64,000 nt of DNA from contig JAIBAY010000005.1 in assembly GCA_019694975.1 (NCBI GenBank), positions 62,001 to 126,000 of the forward strand, written 5' to 3'. A program made the translations under genes and the position numbers. The notes beneath the pieces were generated by a model. That model was not told where the DNA came from, did no database searches, and saw nothing but the letters and a program-made list of their open reading frames with translations. This stretch comes from Chitinophagales bacterium (GTDB lineage: Bacteria > Bacteroidota > Bacteroidia > Chitinophagales > UBA10324). Below, one piece after another: positions 49,372 through 59,500 of this stretch (the first letter of the stretch is position 1; each line of letters starts with the position of its first letter).

Positions 49372-49500
49372 CCGGCGGTACGACGGTTAATGGTTCCGAA
49401 AAGTTACAGCTATTAAGGAAAATTCCGAACCGCTTACCTTTCGCATCGCCTGTTCCCCTTCCCGACCCGGTAATCTTTCCCCTTACCCTTTGATTTACAG

Positions 49501-49812
49501 CTATAAATCAGTCAGGTTCAAATCCATCCTCTCCTTTCGGGCCGCTGCCTTATGCTGCTTGTTGTTAGACAGTTTCTGATTGATCAGCTGTGCCAGTGAA
49601 ACCAGCGGAGCGGGAGTAATAGCCAGCATCAGATCTTCTGTTTCCTGCTGAAGTTTGTCCAGCACTGCAGCATGCTGTTTGGCGGCATTGGTTTGTGAAG
49701 CAGTAACAATCTCCGTGCTTTTTGAACCTTTTGTGAACTGCATGCTCTGTGCTCCGGCGGTTTGTGCGCCAATTAGTGTTACAACTACTGCGGCAAGTAT
49801 TAACTTTTTCAT
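49501..49812 (-). CDS. Small secreted protein, unknown function
   Basis: A 103-residue protein starting at ATG 49812 (MKKLILAAVVVTLIGAQTAG). The signal peptide ends near TAGAQS. The mature part is a single helical stretch with LQQETEDLMLAITPAPLVSL and a basic C-terminus (KAAARKERMDLNLTDL). An upstream in-frame start 16 codons earlier is unlikely. It lies 129 bases upstream of the sigma gene in the same direction but is probably separate. Confidence 0.55.
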   Translation of the reverse strand: MKKLILAAVVVTLIGAQTAGAQSMQFTKGSKSTEIVTASQTNAAKQHAAVLDKLQQETEDLMLAITPAPLVSLAQLINQKLSNNKQHKAAARKERMDLNLTDL

Positions 49813-50213
49813 GTTTGTTTTTTTTGTTTGGTTGAAAGTAGGACGGCAACCGATTCGCAAATGTTACAGCAGCTTTAAAAATTTTATTCCAGAACTAAAC
49901 CGGATAGCAATGCGCTCTTTATGAAGTCTAAGGAAGGGAAGTTCAAATCCAGTCTTACATACTCCTTTATGAGTCCTAAACGTATCAATGCTTACCTGAC
50001 GGCTCTGATTATACCCTCATTTATACTAATGCCAGCTGGAATTCATTGCTGATAAAGCGGGACATCACTTACAAAGCATATAATATTATTGTTAACGATG
50101 CGTTTTGGCATTCCTTTCATCATGCTTTCGCAGTCATCATTTTTATTCTTCCGGGTAACAAATTGACAGAAGAAACGCTATAGCACTATTCTACGCTCAT
50201 CAAATCCTTTATC
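49813..50213. other. 401-bp intergenic region
   Basis: This is a divergent region between the small secreted protein gene and the DUF4407 gene. One frame, ATG 49921 to TGA 50052 (43 codons, basic start and hydrophobic end), is open but has no clear promoter or ribosome site. No terminator or repeat is seen. Confidence 0.35.
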
Positions 50214-51251
50214 ATGAAACAAGCTGCTTATCAGTTCCTGATCTGGTGCTCCGGCTCCAACCCCGATGTGCTGGCAAAGTGTCCGCGCTCTGAACATATC
50301 AAACATGCAGGTTATGGTGTTTTAGTGCTCATCCCTGCAGTGTTGGCGTGTTTCACCATGACCTATGCTATTTCAACATTTGTAGAGGAATGGTACATCT
50401 ATTTATCTGCGGGCTTATGCTGGTCGGTTATTATTTTCTTCGCCGACCGGTTTCTCGTTTCATCATTCCGAAAGGCCAATAATCTTCGCAAGCCAGGCAC
50501 CAATCAACGCGACATTGCGGTAAAAAACCTGTTGCATGATTTCTTTTCTTTTTCCTTCCTCAGTCGTTTTGTACTGGCAGCTTTTATCGGCGTGGGCATT
50601 GCACATCCCTTTACATTGCTTTATTTTCATAAAGATATTGAGCAGATGATGGCTGCGAATAAAGTGCTGGCAGAGAATACCATCCGAGATGACTATGACA
50701 AGAAATCGCTGGCACTGAAAGATGCACTGACAGCAAAAGAAGATGCTGTTGAATGCCTGCGAAAGCTGCTGATATACGAACAATCGGATGTAAAAATCAA
50801 TACAGACTGCGGCTCCACCTCCGGCATTCCGGGTTATAAAAAACGTGCTGCAACCATCAGTCAGCAACTTATGCAAACCGAGCAGGAATTGCTTGTACTA
50901 CAGCGGCAGGACAGTATCAACAAACATGCTGCTGAACTTATGAAGGAAGAAGCACTAAAGAAATACGATCATACATTCAGCAATGGCTATATCGCGCGTG
51001 AAAATGCGCTAGTGCAACTGGAAAACATGCCGGGCTCCAATGCAAGGTCTGTCCGGTATTTCCTGATTGCTTTTCTCGTCTTGATTGACACACTGGCCGT
51101 TTCCTGGAAGGCATTTGCCAAACGAGGACCGTATGATGATTATCTGCACGTAATGGAAGATAATGTGTCTGTTGAAACACAATTACAGCTTTTGCAGAAT
51201 CAATATACATTGGATAGCAATGCCGCTGCAATCTGGAAAACGACAGTTTAA
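50214..51251 (+). CDS. DUF4407-family membrane protein
   Basis: A 345-residue protein with TM segments near 35-55, 62-80 and 113-133. A long coiled-coil domain (about 145-270) contains a Cys-bearing loop (VECLRKLL, NTDCGSTSG). A last TM lies near 283-302 (FLIAFLVLIDTLAVSWKAFA). The opening FLIWCSGSNPDVLAKCP is typical of DUF4407. The periplasmic coiled coil between TMs is characteristic. Function unknown. Confidence 0.82.
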   Translation: MKQAAYQFLIWCSGSNPDVLAKCPRSEHIKHAGYGVLVLIPAVLACFTMTYAISTFVEEWYIYLSAGLCWSVIIFFADRFLVSSFRKANNLRKPGTNQRDIAVKNLLHDFFSFSFLSRFVLAAFIGVGIAHPFTLLYFHKDIEQMMAANKVLAENTIRDDYDKKSLALKDALTAKEDAVECLRKLLIYEQSDVKINTDCGSTSGIPGYKKRAATISQQLMQTEQELLVLQRQDSINKHAAELMKEEALKKYDHTFSNGYIARENALVQLENMPGSNARSVRYFLIAFLVLIDTLAVSWKAFAKRGPYDDYLHVMEDNVSVETQLQLLQNQYTLDSNAAAIWKTTV

Positions 51252-51415
51252 TTTCACAGGCAGCAAAGAATCAGCATGCGTTTTCATTTAAAGAAATCAA
51301 AAAAACTGCTGCATGTTGGCCTGAGAGCAGGATCAATTAACAGCCTGCTTAAACGCCTTATAATTCGGAAAATGATGCAACCTTCCAGCTGATGCAGCAA
51401 TGCCGGTGAACTGGA

Positions 51416-52936
51416 CTAAGATTCCTTTCCATATTCTTTTTCCCAGAAATCAGCATCATGAATTTCCAAAGCGACCGGGTCAAAAACTGGATCTTTGCCG
51501 GCTTTCTTCTGACGTTCATAGTCCCTGAAGGCCTTCAGCGCTGGTTTTTCAAGAATAATAATCGCCAGCACATTCAGCCAGGCCATGATGCCTACGCCCA
51601 TATCGCCCAAATCCCAGGCAATGGTTGCGGTGCGCACACACCCTACGAAGACAGCTGCCATAATGGATATCTTCAGTAAAAACATCAGCAGCGGTCTTCC
51701 TCTTTTTCTGGAAAGGTAAGCGACGTTGGTTTCAGCGATATAATAATATGCCATGAGCGTGGTGAAGGCAAAAAAGAACAAGGCAATCGCTACAAAATAA
51801 CTACCCGTGCCAACAAATTCAGGGTGAAAGGTTTGTTGTCCCTTGCTGAAAGCACGATCAATGGCCGCCTGTGTATAGGTCGGGCTGCCATCCATATGCT
51901 TCTCACCATTTTGTTCGTAATAGATACCATTATCAACTATCAGTGCATCTCCCGGACCTTTTACATTGTACGTCCCTGTTATCAGGATCATAAAGGCTGT
52001 TGCCGAACAAACAAACAGGGTATCAATATAAACGGAAAAAGCCTGTACCAGGCCTTGCTTTGCAGGATGCGACGCTTCAGCAGCTGCTGCCGGATGTGGC
52101 CCGGTGCCTTGTCCTGCTTCATTGCTGTAAACGCCGCGCTTGACGCCGATTGTGATCATGGTACCAATGATGCCACTGTAGGTGGCCTGAAGGCCGAAAG
52201 CACTGGAGAAAATCAAAGCAAAGATGCCGGGCACTTTATCATAATTTATGATGAGGATAACTATGGCTGTGCCGATGTACGCAATTGCCATAAATGGCAC
52301 CACGAACTGAGCCACATTGGCAATCATTTTAATTCCGCCAAATATGATCAACCCGAGCAGTACAGCAAGCAGGATTCCGGAGTAAGCATAGTTCATGCTA
52401 AATGCACTGTTTAGTCCAGCTGCGATGCTGTTTGATTGAACACCCGGAAGCAGCAAGCCGCAGGCAAGAATTGTGGCTACAGCAAAGACCGTAGCATAAA
52501 TTTTTCCAATACGCTTATTCTTAAAGCCCCTTTCGATGTAGTATGCCGGACCTCCGCGGTACTCATTATTCTCTTTGCGTTTATAAATCTGTCCAAGAGC
52601 AGATTCAATAAATGCCGAACCTGACCCTAAGAATGCCACTGCCCACATCCAAAAAACCGCGCCGGGTCCGCCGAGATAAATGGCAGTGGCAACACCTGCA
52701 ATGTTACCGGTTCCAACGCGGCCTGATAATGAAACCGATAATGCCTGGAACGAAGAAATGCCTGCTGTTGAAGCATTGCTCTGCACCATTAAGCGTACCA
52801 TATCTTTGATCATTCTTACCTGGAAAAAACGCATCCTGACCGAGAAGTATATTCCTGTTAACAGTAACAGGAAAATAAGAGCATTACTCCAGATTACTGA
52901 ATTTATAGCATGCACTATAGCTTCCATACTTTCCAT
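51416..52936 (-). CDS. Sodium:alanine/glycine symporter (AGCS family)
   Basis: A 506-residue transporter starting at ATG 52936 (an ATG at 52927 or 52960 is possible). About ten or eleven TM segments are present. The AGCS signature GRVGTGNIAGVATAIYLGGP is at about 70-90, with VYSNEAGQGTGPHPAAAAEA further on. It imports Ala or Gly with Na+. A ~45-residue insert after TM7 (DNGIYYEQNGEKHMDG) is a longer periplasmic loop than usual. Confidence 0.93.
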   Translation of the reverse strand: MESMEAIVHAINSVIWSNALIFLLLLTGIYFSVRMRFFQVRMIKDMVRLMVQSNASTAGISSFQALSVSLSGRVGTGNIAGVATAIYLGGPGAVFWMWAVAFLGSGSAFIESALGQIYKRKENNEYRGGPAYYIERGFKNKRIGKIYATVFAVATILACGLLLPGVQSNSIAAGLNSAFSMNYAYSGILLAVLLGLIIFGGIKMIANVAQFVVPFMAIAYIGTAIVILIINYDKVPGIFALIFSSAFGLQATYSGIIGTMITIGVKRGVYSNEAGQGTGPHPAAAAEASHPAKQGLVQAFSVYIDTLFVCSATAFMILITGTYNVKGPGDALIVDNGIYYEQNGEKHMDGSPTYTQAAIDRAFSKGQQTFHPEFVGTGSYFVAIALFFFAFTTLMAYYYIAETNVAYLSRKRGRPLLMFLLKISIMAAVFVGCVRTATIAWDLGDMGVGIMAWLNVLAIIILEKPALKAFRDYERQKKAGKDPVFDPVALEIHDADFWEKEYGKES

Positions 52937-53077
52937 ACGTATTATCCTTTTGCCGGTCAATATAGTTATATATTACAAAGACCACTGGAAATACCAACAG
53001 GAGAATGAAAACTTGTTTTACATCAGTATGACTGAGAAAACGGCTGGATCACGCCAGTGCCATCTTCAATATCATGA

Positions 53078-53284
53078 TTACTCAATCAATACCGACTTAT
53101 CCAGGTATGATACCTTAAATGACGGGAGAATCTTATTTCTCTTTCTGGTTTCTACTATGCCATTCACCATCACGAGTCTGTTTTCAATGGCCATATTAGC
53201 TTCAGCGCCGGATGTGCACCAGCCCATCAGCTTGAGCAGCTGATTCAGTTTAATATAATCGGTCCTGATTTTAAAAGTATCCAT
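53078..53284 (-). CDS. S4-domain RNA-binding protein (YbcJ-like)
   Basis: A 68-residue single S4 domain: IKLNQLLKLMGWCTSGAEA, then VNGIVETRKRNKIL. It resembles YbcJ/RlbA proteins that bind structured RNA, in some cases the ribosome. It ends with a short beta-strand and has no catalytic domain. It lies 33 bases downstream of glgC in the same direction, so it may be cotranscribed with it. Confidence 0.85.
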   Translation of the reverse strand: MDTFKIRTDYIKLNQLLKLMGWCTSGAEANMAIENRLVMVNGIVETRKRNKILPSFKVSYLDKSVLIE

Positions 53285-53317
53285 GCATATGCTTCGCTTA
53301 CCGGCAGTTGATGATTG

Positions 53318-54595
53318 TCAGCCAAGCCCAAAACTGTCGGGCACGATAGAGCCTTTTTTAACCACCACGATGCCATCTTTCACCGTCAGGATTTCTGTTT
53401 CCATATCAGGCAGGTGGCTGCCGCCTTTTATATGCACATCATTGCCGATGAAGCAATCCTTGTCAATAATGGTATTCTGTATGTAACAACGGTCACCGAT
53501 ACCTACAATGGGAATATTCTTACTGATGGAAGCATTAATGGATTCCAGTGTCTGAAAAGCATCGTTGCCAATGATATAACTGTTCACAATTACACTTCCT
53601 TCCCCAATGCGTGACCGTATGCCGATAATAGACCGGTCGATCTTTGCAGCGCGCACAATGCTCCCTTCGGCGATGATTGAAGCATTCAGTGTTGTACCTG
53701 AAATTTTTGCCGGTGGCAGCATCCTTGCATGCGTGTATATCACATTTTTATTATCGAAGAGATTGAATTCAGGAATCTCATCTGTAAGTGCGAGGTTGGC
53801 TTCAAAAAAGGATCTTATGTTTCCGATATCAGTCCAATAGCCCTCATACTGATAGCTGAGCATTTTATAACTACCGATCGACTGCGGAATAATCTCTTTG
53901 CCGAAGTCGGTGGCATCCATCTTATCTTCCAGCAATTCAATCAGTGTTTTTTTATTAAAGACATAAATGCCCATGGAAGCAAGGTAATTCCTGCCTCTGC
54001 TTTTCATACTGTCACTCACTTCCGACGACCATGCCGGCAGCAGTTCTTTCCTCGGCTTTTCAATGAATGAATCAATGAATCCGTCAGCGGAGGTTTTCAT
54101 GATTCCGTATTCAGGTGCATCTCTGTCATTTACCGGAATAGTGGCAATAGAGATTTCCGCTCCCATTTTTTCATGATAATCGAGCATCTCCATGAAATTC
54201 ATCTGGTACAGCTGATCTCCGGAAAGGATCAGTACATATTCGTAATCATTGTTATTCAGGTGGTGAAGCGATTGACGCACAGCATCGGCTGTTCCCATAA
54301 ACCATCGCGGATTATCAGGAGTTTGTTCAGCCGCAAGTATATCAACAAAGGCCTTGCTGAATGCACTGAAGTGATAAGTGTTTTTAATATGCTTGTTTAA
54401 TGAAGCCGAATTAAACTGTGTAAGCACAAACATCCGCTGAATACCGGAGTTAATACAGTTTGAAACCGGAATATCCACCAGCCTGTATTTGCCTGCAATC
54501 GGCACTGCGGGTTTAGACCGGTAAGTCGTCAGCGGCGACAAACGCGTTCCCGCACCACCACCGAGGATGACAGCCAGCACTCTTTCTTGTTGCAT
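53318..54595 (-). CDS. glgC: Glucose-1-phosphate adenylyltransferase
   Basis: A 425-residue ADP-glucose pyrophosphorylase. The nucleotide-binding loop is LGGGAGTRLSPLT, followed by SKPAVPIAGKYRLVDIPVSN. FIEKPR marks the glucose-1-phosphate site and YWTDIGNI lies before the C-terminal left-handed beta-helix. The pattern is of the plant/cyanobacterial type. It makes ADP-glucose for glycogen synthase, whose gene is upstream in the same direction (107 bases). Confidence 0.97.
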   Translation of the reverse strand: MQQERVLAVILGGGAGTRLSPLTTYRSKPAVPIAGKYRLVDIPVSNCINSGIQRMFVLTQFNSASLNKHIKNTYHFSAFSKAFVDILAAEQTPDNPRWFMGTADAVRQSLHHLNNNDYEYVLILSGDQLYQMNFMEMLDYHEKMGAEISIATIPVNDRDAPEYGIMKTSADGFIDSFIEKPRKELLPAWSSEVSDSMKSRGRNYLASMGIYVFNKKTLIELLEDKMDATDFGKEIIPQSIGSYKMLSYQYEGYWTDIGNIRSFFEANLALTDEIPEFNLFDNKNVIYTHARMLPPAKISGTTLNASIIAEGSIVRAAKIDRSIIGIRSRIGEGSVIVNSYIIGNDAFQTLESINASISKNIPIVGIGDRCYIQNTIIDKDCFIGNDVHIKGGSHLPDMETEILTVKDGIVVVKKGSIVPDSFGLG

Positions 54596-54634
54596 AATTA
54601 GTTATTTTCTATTGTGAAAAACTGAACAACAAAT

Positions 54635-54642
54635 CAAAAATA
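54635..54642 (-). promoter_or_regulatory. Candidate -7 promoter element of glgC
   Basis: Minus-strand TATTTTTG matches TAnnTTTG and lies 40 bases upstream of the glgC ATG, inside the glgA-glgC gap. No -33 TTTG is visible. It would allow glgC to be transcribed apart from glgA. Confidence 0.35.
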
Positions 54643-54702
54643 CGATGCGCAGCCGAACTGGTTATTTATCCCAGACTTTTATTTATGCCTTGCTTTCCAA
54701 AT

Positions 54703-56121
54703 CTATCCTTCCATTGATCGGTATAGTTCGAGATATACATATGCTGCATGATCCCATGAATGATCAAAAAGCATAATCCTTTTTCTGATCTTTTCCATCT
54801 CCGGGGCATTCCTGTAAAGTGTAAGCGCTCTTTCGACAGCTACATCAACAGATGCCACTGTTGCCTGCTCAAATCTGATTCCGAATCCATCCGGCTCCGC
54901 AATGTCTGTTACTGTATCTTTCAGTCCGCCCGTGCTTCGCACCAACGGTATGGTACCATATCGCAGTGCATACAGCTGATTGAGCCCGCAGGGCTCTACC
55001 CTCGAAGGCATGAGCAGAAAGTCGGCACCTGCATACAGGAGATGCGCAAGTTTTTCATGGTAGCCGATATAACAATTGAAGTTCTCAGGAAGATCGGTTT
55101 TCAAGGCATTCAAAGCATTCTCATACTCACTAACACCGCTTCCTAAAACCAGAAAGCTCACTTCCCTGTTTAACCTCATTACAGTTTGGCGGAGGGCATC
55201 AGACAGTAAATCTCCTCCCTTATCGCCCACCAGGCGACCAATAAAAACGATTAGTGGAAGTTGCGGATTCAACTGAAATGAATCGCAGAGCGCCCGCTTA
55301 TTCGCCATCTTACCATCCGTTACGGTAGCAGCATCGAATGTCTGTTCAATCCATTCGTCAGTCTGTGCATTCCATACATCTGCGTCGATACCATTCAGAA
55401 TACCTCTTGACTTTTGTTGTTCATCGGTTATAAGTTGTTCGATACCTAAGGCACTTTGCCTCAGCTCCGCCAGATAACTTGGGGAAACGGTTGTGAACCT
55501 CCAGCAACATTTAATGGCACAGGCCAGCGGGTTTACCATGTCATTCCATTCCAGCATGCCACGTTTCCATTCATCGAAAGGCGGGATGAGGTACGTTTTA
55601 TCAAGTCCAAACTGCCCCTGGTATTGCGCACTGTGAATCGTGAAAACGGTCTTAATCTCGCTCAGATGGCGGTAGTTGTTACAGTAATCCATCATAAATG
55701 GGATGAGCCCCGTAGGGTGATCATGACAATGCACCACATCAGGCTTATTCGGCTGATGGCTGATCCAGTCAACCACACAGATTTGAAAACCGAGGTGCCT
55801 GCGCATATCATTTTCATATCCATAAGGCAGCTCTTCATCAAGCAGTCCGGGAATTTCGGCAATAAACAGGTCGAACCCCAGCATGCCTGAGCGTTCTTTT
55901 AAAATGTTATACCTGTATTCAATGGTTCCAAGGTAAAATGCACCAGCGGCAACGTTTTCCCAGCTATGTTCCCTGAAAAACTTATTGTGATAATGTGGTA
56001 TCACCACGCTGGCAGTTGCACCGGTTTTATTCAGGTATTTTGGCAAAGCGCCGGCCACATCACCCAATCCACCAACCTTGGCTGCAGGATAGCACTCTGC
56101 GCTTACGTGTAAAATGTACAT
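54703..56121 (-). CDS. glgA: Glycogen synthase (ADP-glucose type)
   Basis: A 472-residue GT5 enzyme. The ADP-glucose-binding KVGGLGDVAGALP is at about 16-28, and VVHCHDHPTGLIP follows. The donor domain has FIGRLVGDKGGDLL and MPSRVEPCGLNQLYALRYGT with STGGLKDTV. It elongates alpha-1,4-glucan. GlgC follows, but branching enzyme and phosphorylase genes are not in the window. Confidence 0.97.
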   Translation of the reverse strand: MYILHVSAECYPAAKVGGLGDVAGALPKYLNKTGATASVVIPHYHNKFFREHSWENVAAGAFYLGTIEYRYNILKERSGMLGFDLFIAEIPGLLDEELPYGYENDMRRHLGFQICVVDWISHQPNKPDVVHCHDHPTGLIPFMMDYCNNYRHLSEIKTVFTIHSAQYQGQFGLDKTYLIPPFDEWKRGMLEWNDMVNPLACAIKCCWRFTTVSPSYLAELRQSALGIEQLITDEQQKSRGILNGIDADVWNAQTDEWIEQTFDAATVTDGKMANKRALCDSFQLNPQLPLIVFIGRLVGDKGGDLLSDALRQTVMRLNREVSFLVLGSGVSEYENALNALKTDLPENFNCYIGYHEKLAHLLYAGADFLLMPSRVEPCGLNQLYALRYGTIPLVRSTGGLKDTVTDIAEPDGFGIRFEQATVASVDVAVERALTLYRNAPEMEKIRKRIMLFDHSWDHAAYVYLELYRSMEG

Positions 56122-56570
56122 GTGATATCGGATGTCTTATTAACCTTACAATGATACTACAAGCCATCGCAAAATTACCAGGTCACCCGGAATTTATTTC
56201 GCGATTGACCGGATCCCTTATCTGAAAGCAAATTGTTAATGATTGCAGCTTTCATAATTTTTTGAAGCAGGTTTAGAAAGACAATACACTTACCGGGAAC
56301 ATTACATTGCATACACCAACGGCGGATCAAATCATACCACATCAACCATCCTATACGCAACGCATAGTGATCGTTCAACCAGGCGTATAAGATTGCTAAA
56401 ATTCCGTGTAGCTGAGATTCAGGACTTTGAATGGCTTTTTCATACTGATTAATAGGAAAATACCTGAGCATTGCAACAGGCTATAACTGTAACCAGTCCG
56501 GCATGAAATGAATGCAGCGGGTACAGTCATTGCAAACCAGGTGTGTTGTTTTCTATAAATATGTTCAAGG
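56122..56570. other. 449-bp region between glgA and the cyclase operon
   Basis: It holds a glgA promoter candidate at 56170-56177 and the downstream end of the cyclase gene. A 98-codon minus frame (56175-56471) looks non-coding: its composition is unremarkable and it covers the glgA promoter. No clear terminator hairpin with a T-run is visible for the cyclase operon. Confidence 0.4.
56170..56177 (-). promoter_or_regulatory. Candidate -7 promoter element of glgA
   Basis: Minus-strand TAATTTTG matches TAnnTTTG and lies 49 bases upstream of the glgA ATG. No -33 TTTG is visible. Confidence 0.35.
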
Positions 56571-59500
56571 TCAGTTAAGGTTCTTTCCCAGCACAAAATA
56601 CATATCAATGTATCCCTTGTTCTTGGCTTCAATCTTACCACGGGGTTCACAGTTGAATCTGTCTTTTACCAATTCATAGGTTGCACCGGAGATATTGACC
56701 TTGCCCGGCTCACCGGATGCTTCCATTCGCGAAGCTATATTAACCGTGTCGCCCCAGATGTCATAAGCGAATTTGCGTATGCCTACTATGCCTGCCACCA
56801 CAGGGCCGGAATGAACACCAATCCTGCAGTCGAACCAGGCCTGCCCTGCCTGCTTGCGCTCCTTCCCCAACTGCTGCACATATTGCTGTATTTCGATCGC
56901 GGCATTAATGGTATCATAAGGATTGCTGGCGTTCTCAACCGGTAAGCCGCCGGCACACATGTAGCTGTCACCAATGGTCTTTATTTTTTCCAGACCATGC
57001 TTTGCAATAATGTTATCGAAGGCACTGTAATAACCATTGATTTCATCCACGAGCTCCGAAGGATTTACCAGCTCACTGCGGCCGGTGAAGTTTACGAAGT
57101 CGGTAAACATTACAGTCACGAGTTCAAACCGCCGCGGCTTGGAAAATCCCTTGCGCTTCAGCTCATCGGCCGTTTCAGCAGGCAGAATGTTAAGCAACAG
57201 GTCATCGGATTTTTTCTTTTCCTGCTCAATCACTTCTTTCTGCGCCACTACTTCCTGTGTTCTTTCACGCACCCGCTGTTCCAGGTTATCATAGAGTGAT
57301 GCATTTTCAAGTGATACCGCAATCTGTCCTGATAAGAATTTCAGCAATGCAACCCGTTCATTGGTAAACACGCCTTTGCTCAGGTTGTTTTCCAGATACA
57401 ATATGCCGGTAGTTATTCCTTTATTGATGACAGGGAGGCACAATACCGAAACGGACTTGCGTGCAATGACTGCTGGATCAAATGCAAACCTGCTGTCAGC
57501 ATTCACATCAAATAACACCAGTGTTTCACCGGTCCTGATCACATACTGTATCACCGACTTTGGCAGCACAGCCGATTCCATTACACAAATGCCTTTATGC
57601 AGCTGTATCGTATCCTCACCTGCTTCACCTTCCGCTTCAATCAGCCATCTTCCCTGCCGCTCCACGATCAGGTAACCGGTTTCAGCGCCGGCATTTTGCA
57701 TAACGATCTTAATAAGGCTGACCAGCAGTTTATCAAGAACAATTTCGCCGGAGATCGCCAGCGCAGCCTGCATCACAGAATTGAGGTCGAGCCGTTCGGA
57801 TAAGTTGTCAAAAGGTTTTTCCTCCAATCGTCCGTACAGTGCAGCGGGCATTACTTCCGTCACTGATTCTCCTCCCTCGTGCAGATATTTCTCCTTTAAC
57901 TGATTTGCCTTGCCATGTGCACCCCATGATTTGAAGGCGGCGAATGCATATTGCAGATACGGTGCTGCCACTTCTTTCATACCTTTTTCCAGGAATAGTT
58001 TTCCTGATAATTCGTGGGTAAGCGCCACCATATGAAGAAACTTTTGCGATGCCGCATCCCTGGCCGCATTAATAAAATGCGTGATGGCCTGCGCAGTATC
58101 TCCATCCTGCCTTGCCAGTTCACCTTCTACGATAAACAACCGGTGTCGAAAATTATCCGGTGCTGTCTTGCTCCATTTCATCAGCTTCGTCCGGCATTCC
58201 AGCATGCCTTTCCTGCATAACTTTTCTGATGCCGGGCTACCTTTTTGCAAAACGGCGGATAGAATAAGTGCCTTGAACAGGTAAAATTCACCGAGGAGCA
58301 AGGTGCCTTGTATGGCGAAAATATTTGTTTCTGCCTCCTTCAGCATGGCTGCAGCCTCCGCATATTGTTCCTCCATATACAGACGTGACATTTCCAGTGT
58401 CTGATAATAGATAAGGCATAATTTAAAGGTGAGTGATTTCAGCCGGGCATAAAATTCTGCTTCCGGCTCTTGCAATTCAGATGGCCAATTCTCCGGCGGG
58501 GTGTCACTCAGCTTAAATAAATGTCTTTGCAGTACTGTCTGAAACATGATCATGTCATCATACCTGATCCTTTTTGTAAACGACAGGTATTGCCTGCTCT
58601 TCTCCAGCAATTCATCAATCGCAAAACTGTTGTAGTACATACTGATCACCAGGTTCATGGTGGCATAAGCCGCATTGGTATAGTCACCACATTCCACACC
58701 CAGTTTGTAGGCATTTTCCAGGTGAACCAATCCATTGCGGGCAGGCTGCACAAAGTTGATGGTCATGCCGCCATAACTATAGCTTGCACGAGCGAAGAAC
58801 AAAGCACTGTTGAGTTTTTTTGCCAGCTCAAAAGCCACTTCAGTAAAGTCCCACCCCTTTCTGAAGTTGCTGAGTCCTACCGCCAGTATTACTCCGTAAC
58901 CGGCAAATCCATCTATAAAGGCATCCGACAAACCATATTTCAGGTTCAGTTCAAGCGATTTCAGAATGAGCAAGCCAAGCGTATCGTTGCTTTTATTGTA
59001 TGCATAAGGTTTCAATTCAGCCAGTATTTTATTAGCGAGCTGCACTGTTGCATCCGAACACAGCGGAAGTGCTTTCAATTGTTCTATGTTGCGATGCAGC
59101 AGCAGCCACCTGATCTTTATAAATGCAATGGCCAATGTCCATTTATTTACATCGGATGGAAAATGAACATTCAGCAATTCCAGCGCCTTTTGGGCAGCGG
59201 TAAACGTTTCAGGAAGCTTGCCCTTCAGGTTGAATAAAACGGACTCCGTATAATACACCCGTGCCCGATCATAATTAGTCTGAGCATTTTCATGCGCATA
59301 CTTAAAATACCTTGCTGCTTCCTGCTGCCTGTCGCAGAGGCTGGCGCATTCACCGGCAGAGAGATAAGTGTTAAAAGTCTGTGTGTAGCCGGTTATCCAG
59401 GCCTGTTCATCGAATAGCTTAATTGCAGCCTCCAGGTATTGCAATGCTGACTCATAGGCGATCGACTCCCTGGCTTTTTTTGCAGCCAGCATATTAAGCG

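Noticed and set aside
49930..49950. T-loop-like GTTCAAATCC suggesting a tRNA
   Set aside because: No acceptor, D or anticodon stem can be built around it.
49921..50052. 43-codon plus frame with a basic start and hydrophobic end
   Set aside because: A small membrane protein is possible, but there is no -7 element or ribosome site and the start of the DUF4407 gene is 160 bases away.
51276..51392. 38-codon basic frame after the DUF4407 gene
   Set aside because: No promoter or ribosome site, and composition is explained by A-rich sequence.
56175..56471. 98-codon minus frame upstream of glgA
   Set aside because: It covers the likely glgA promoter and has no protein-like features.
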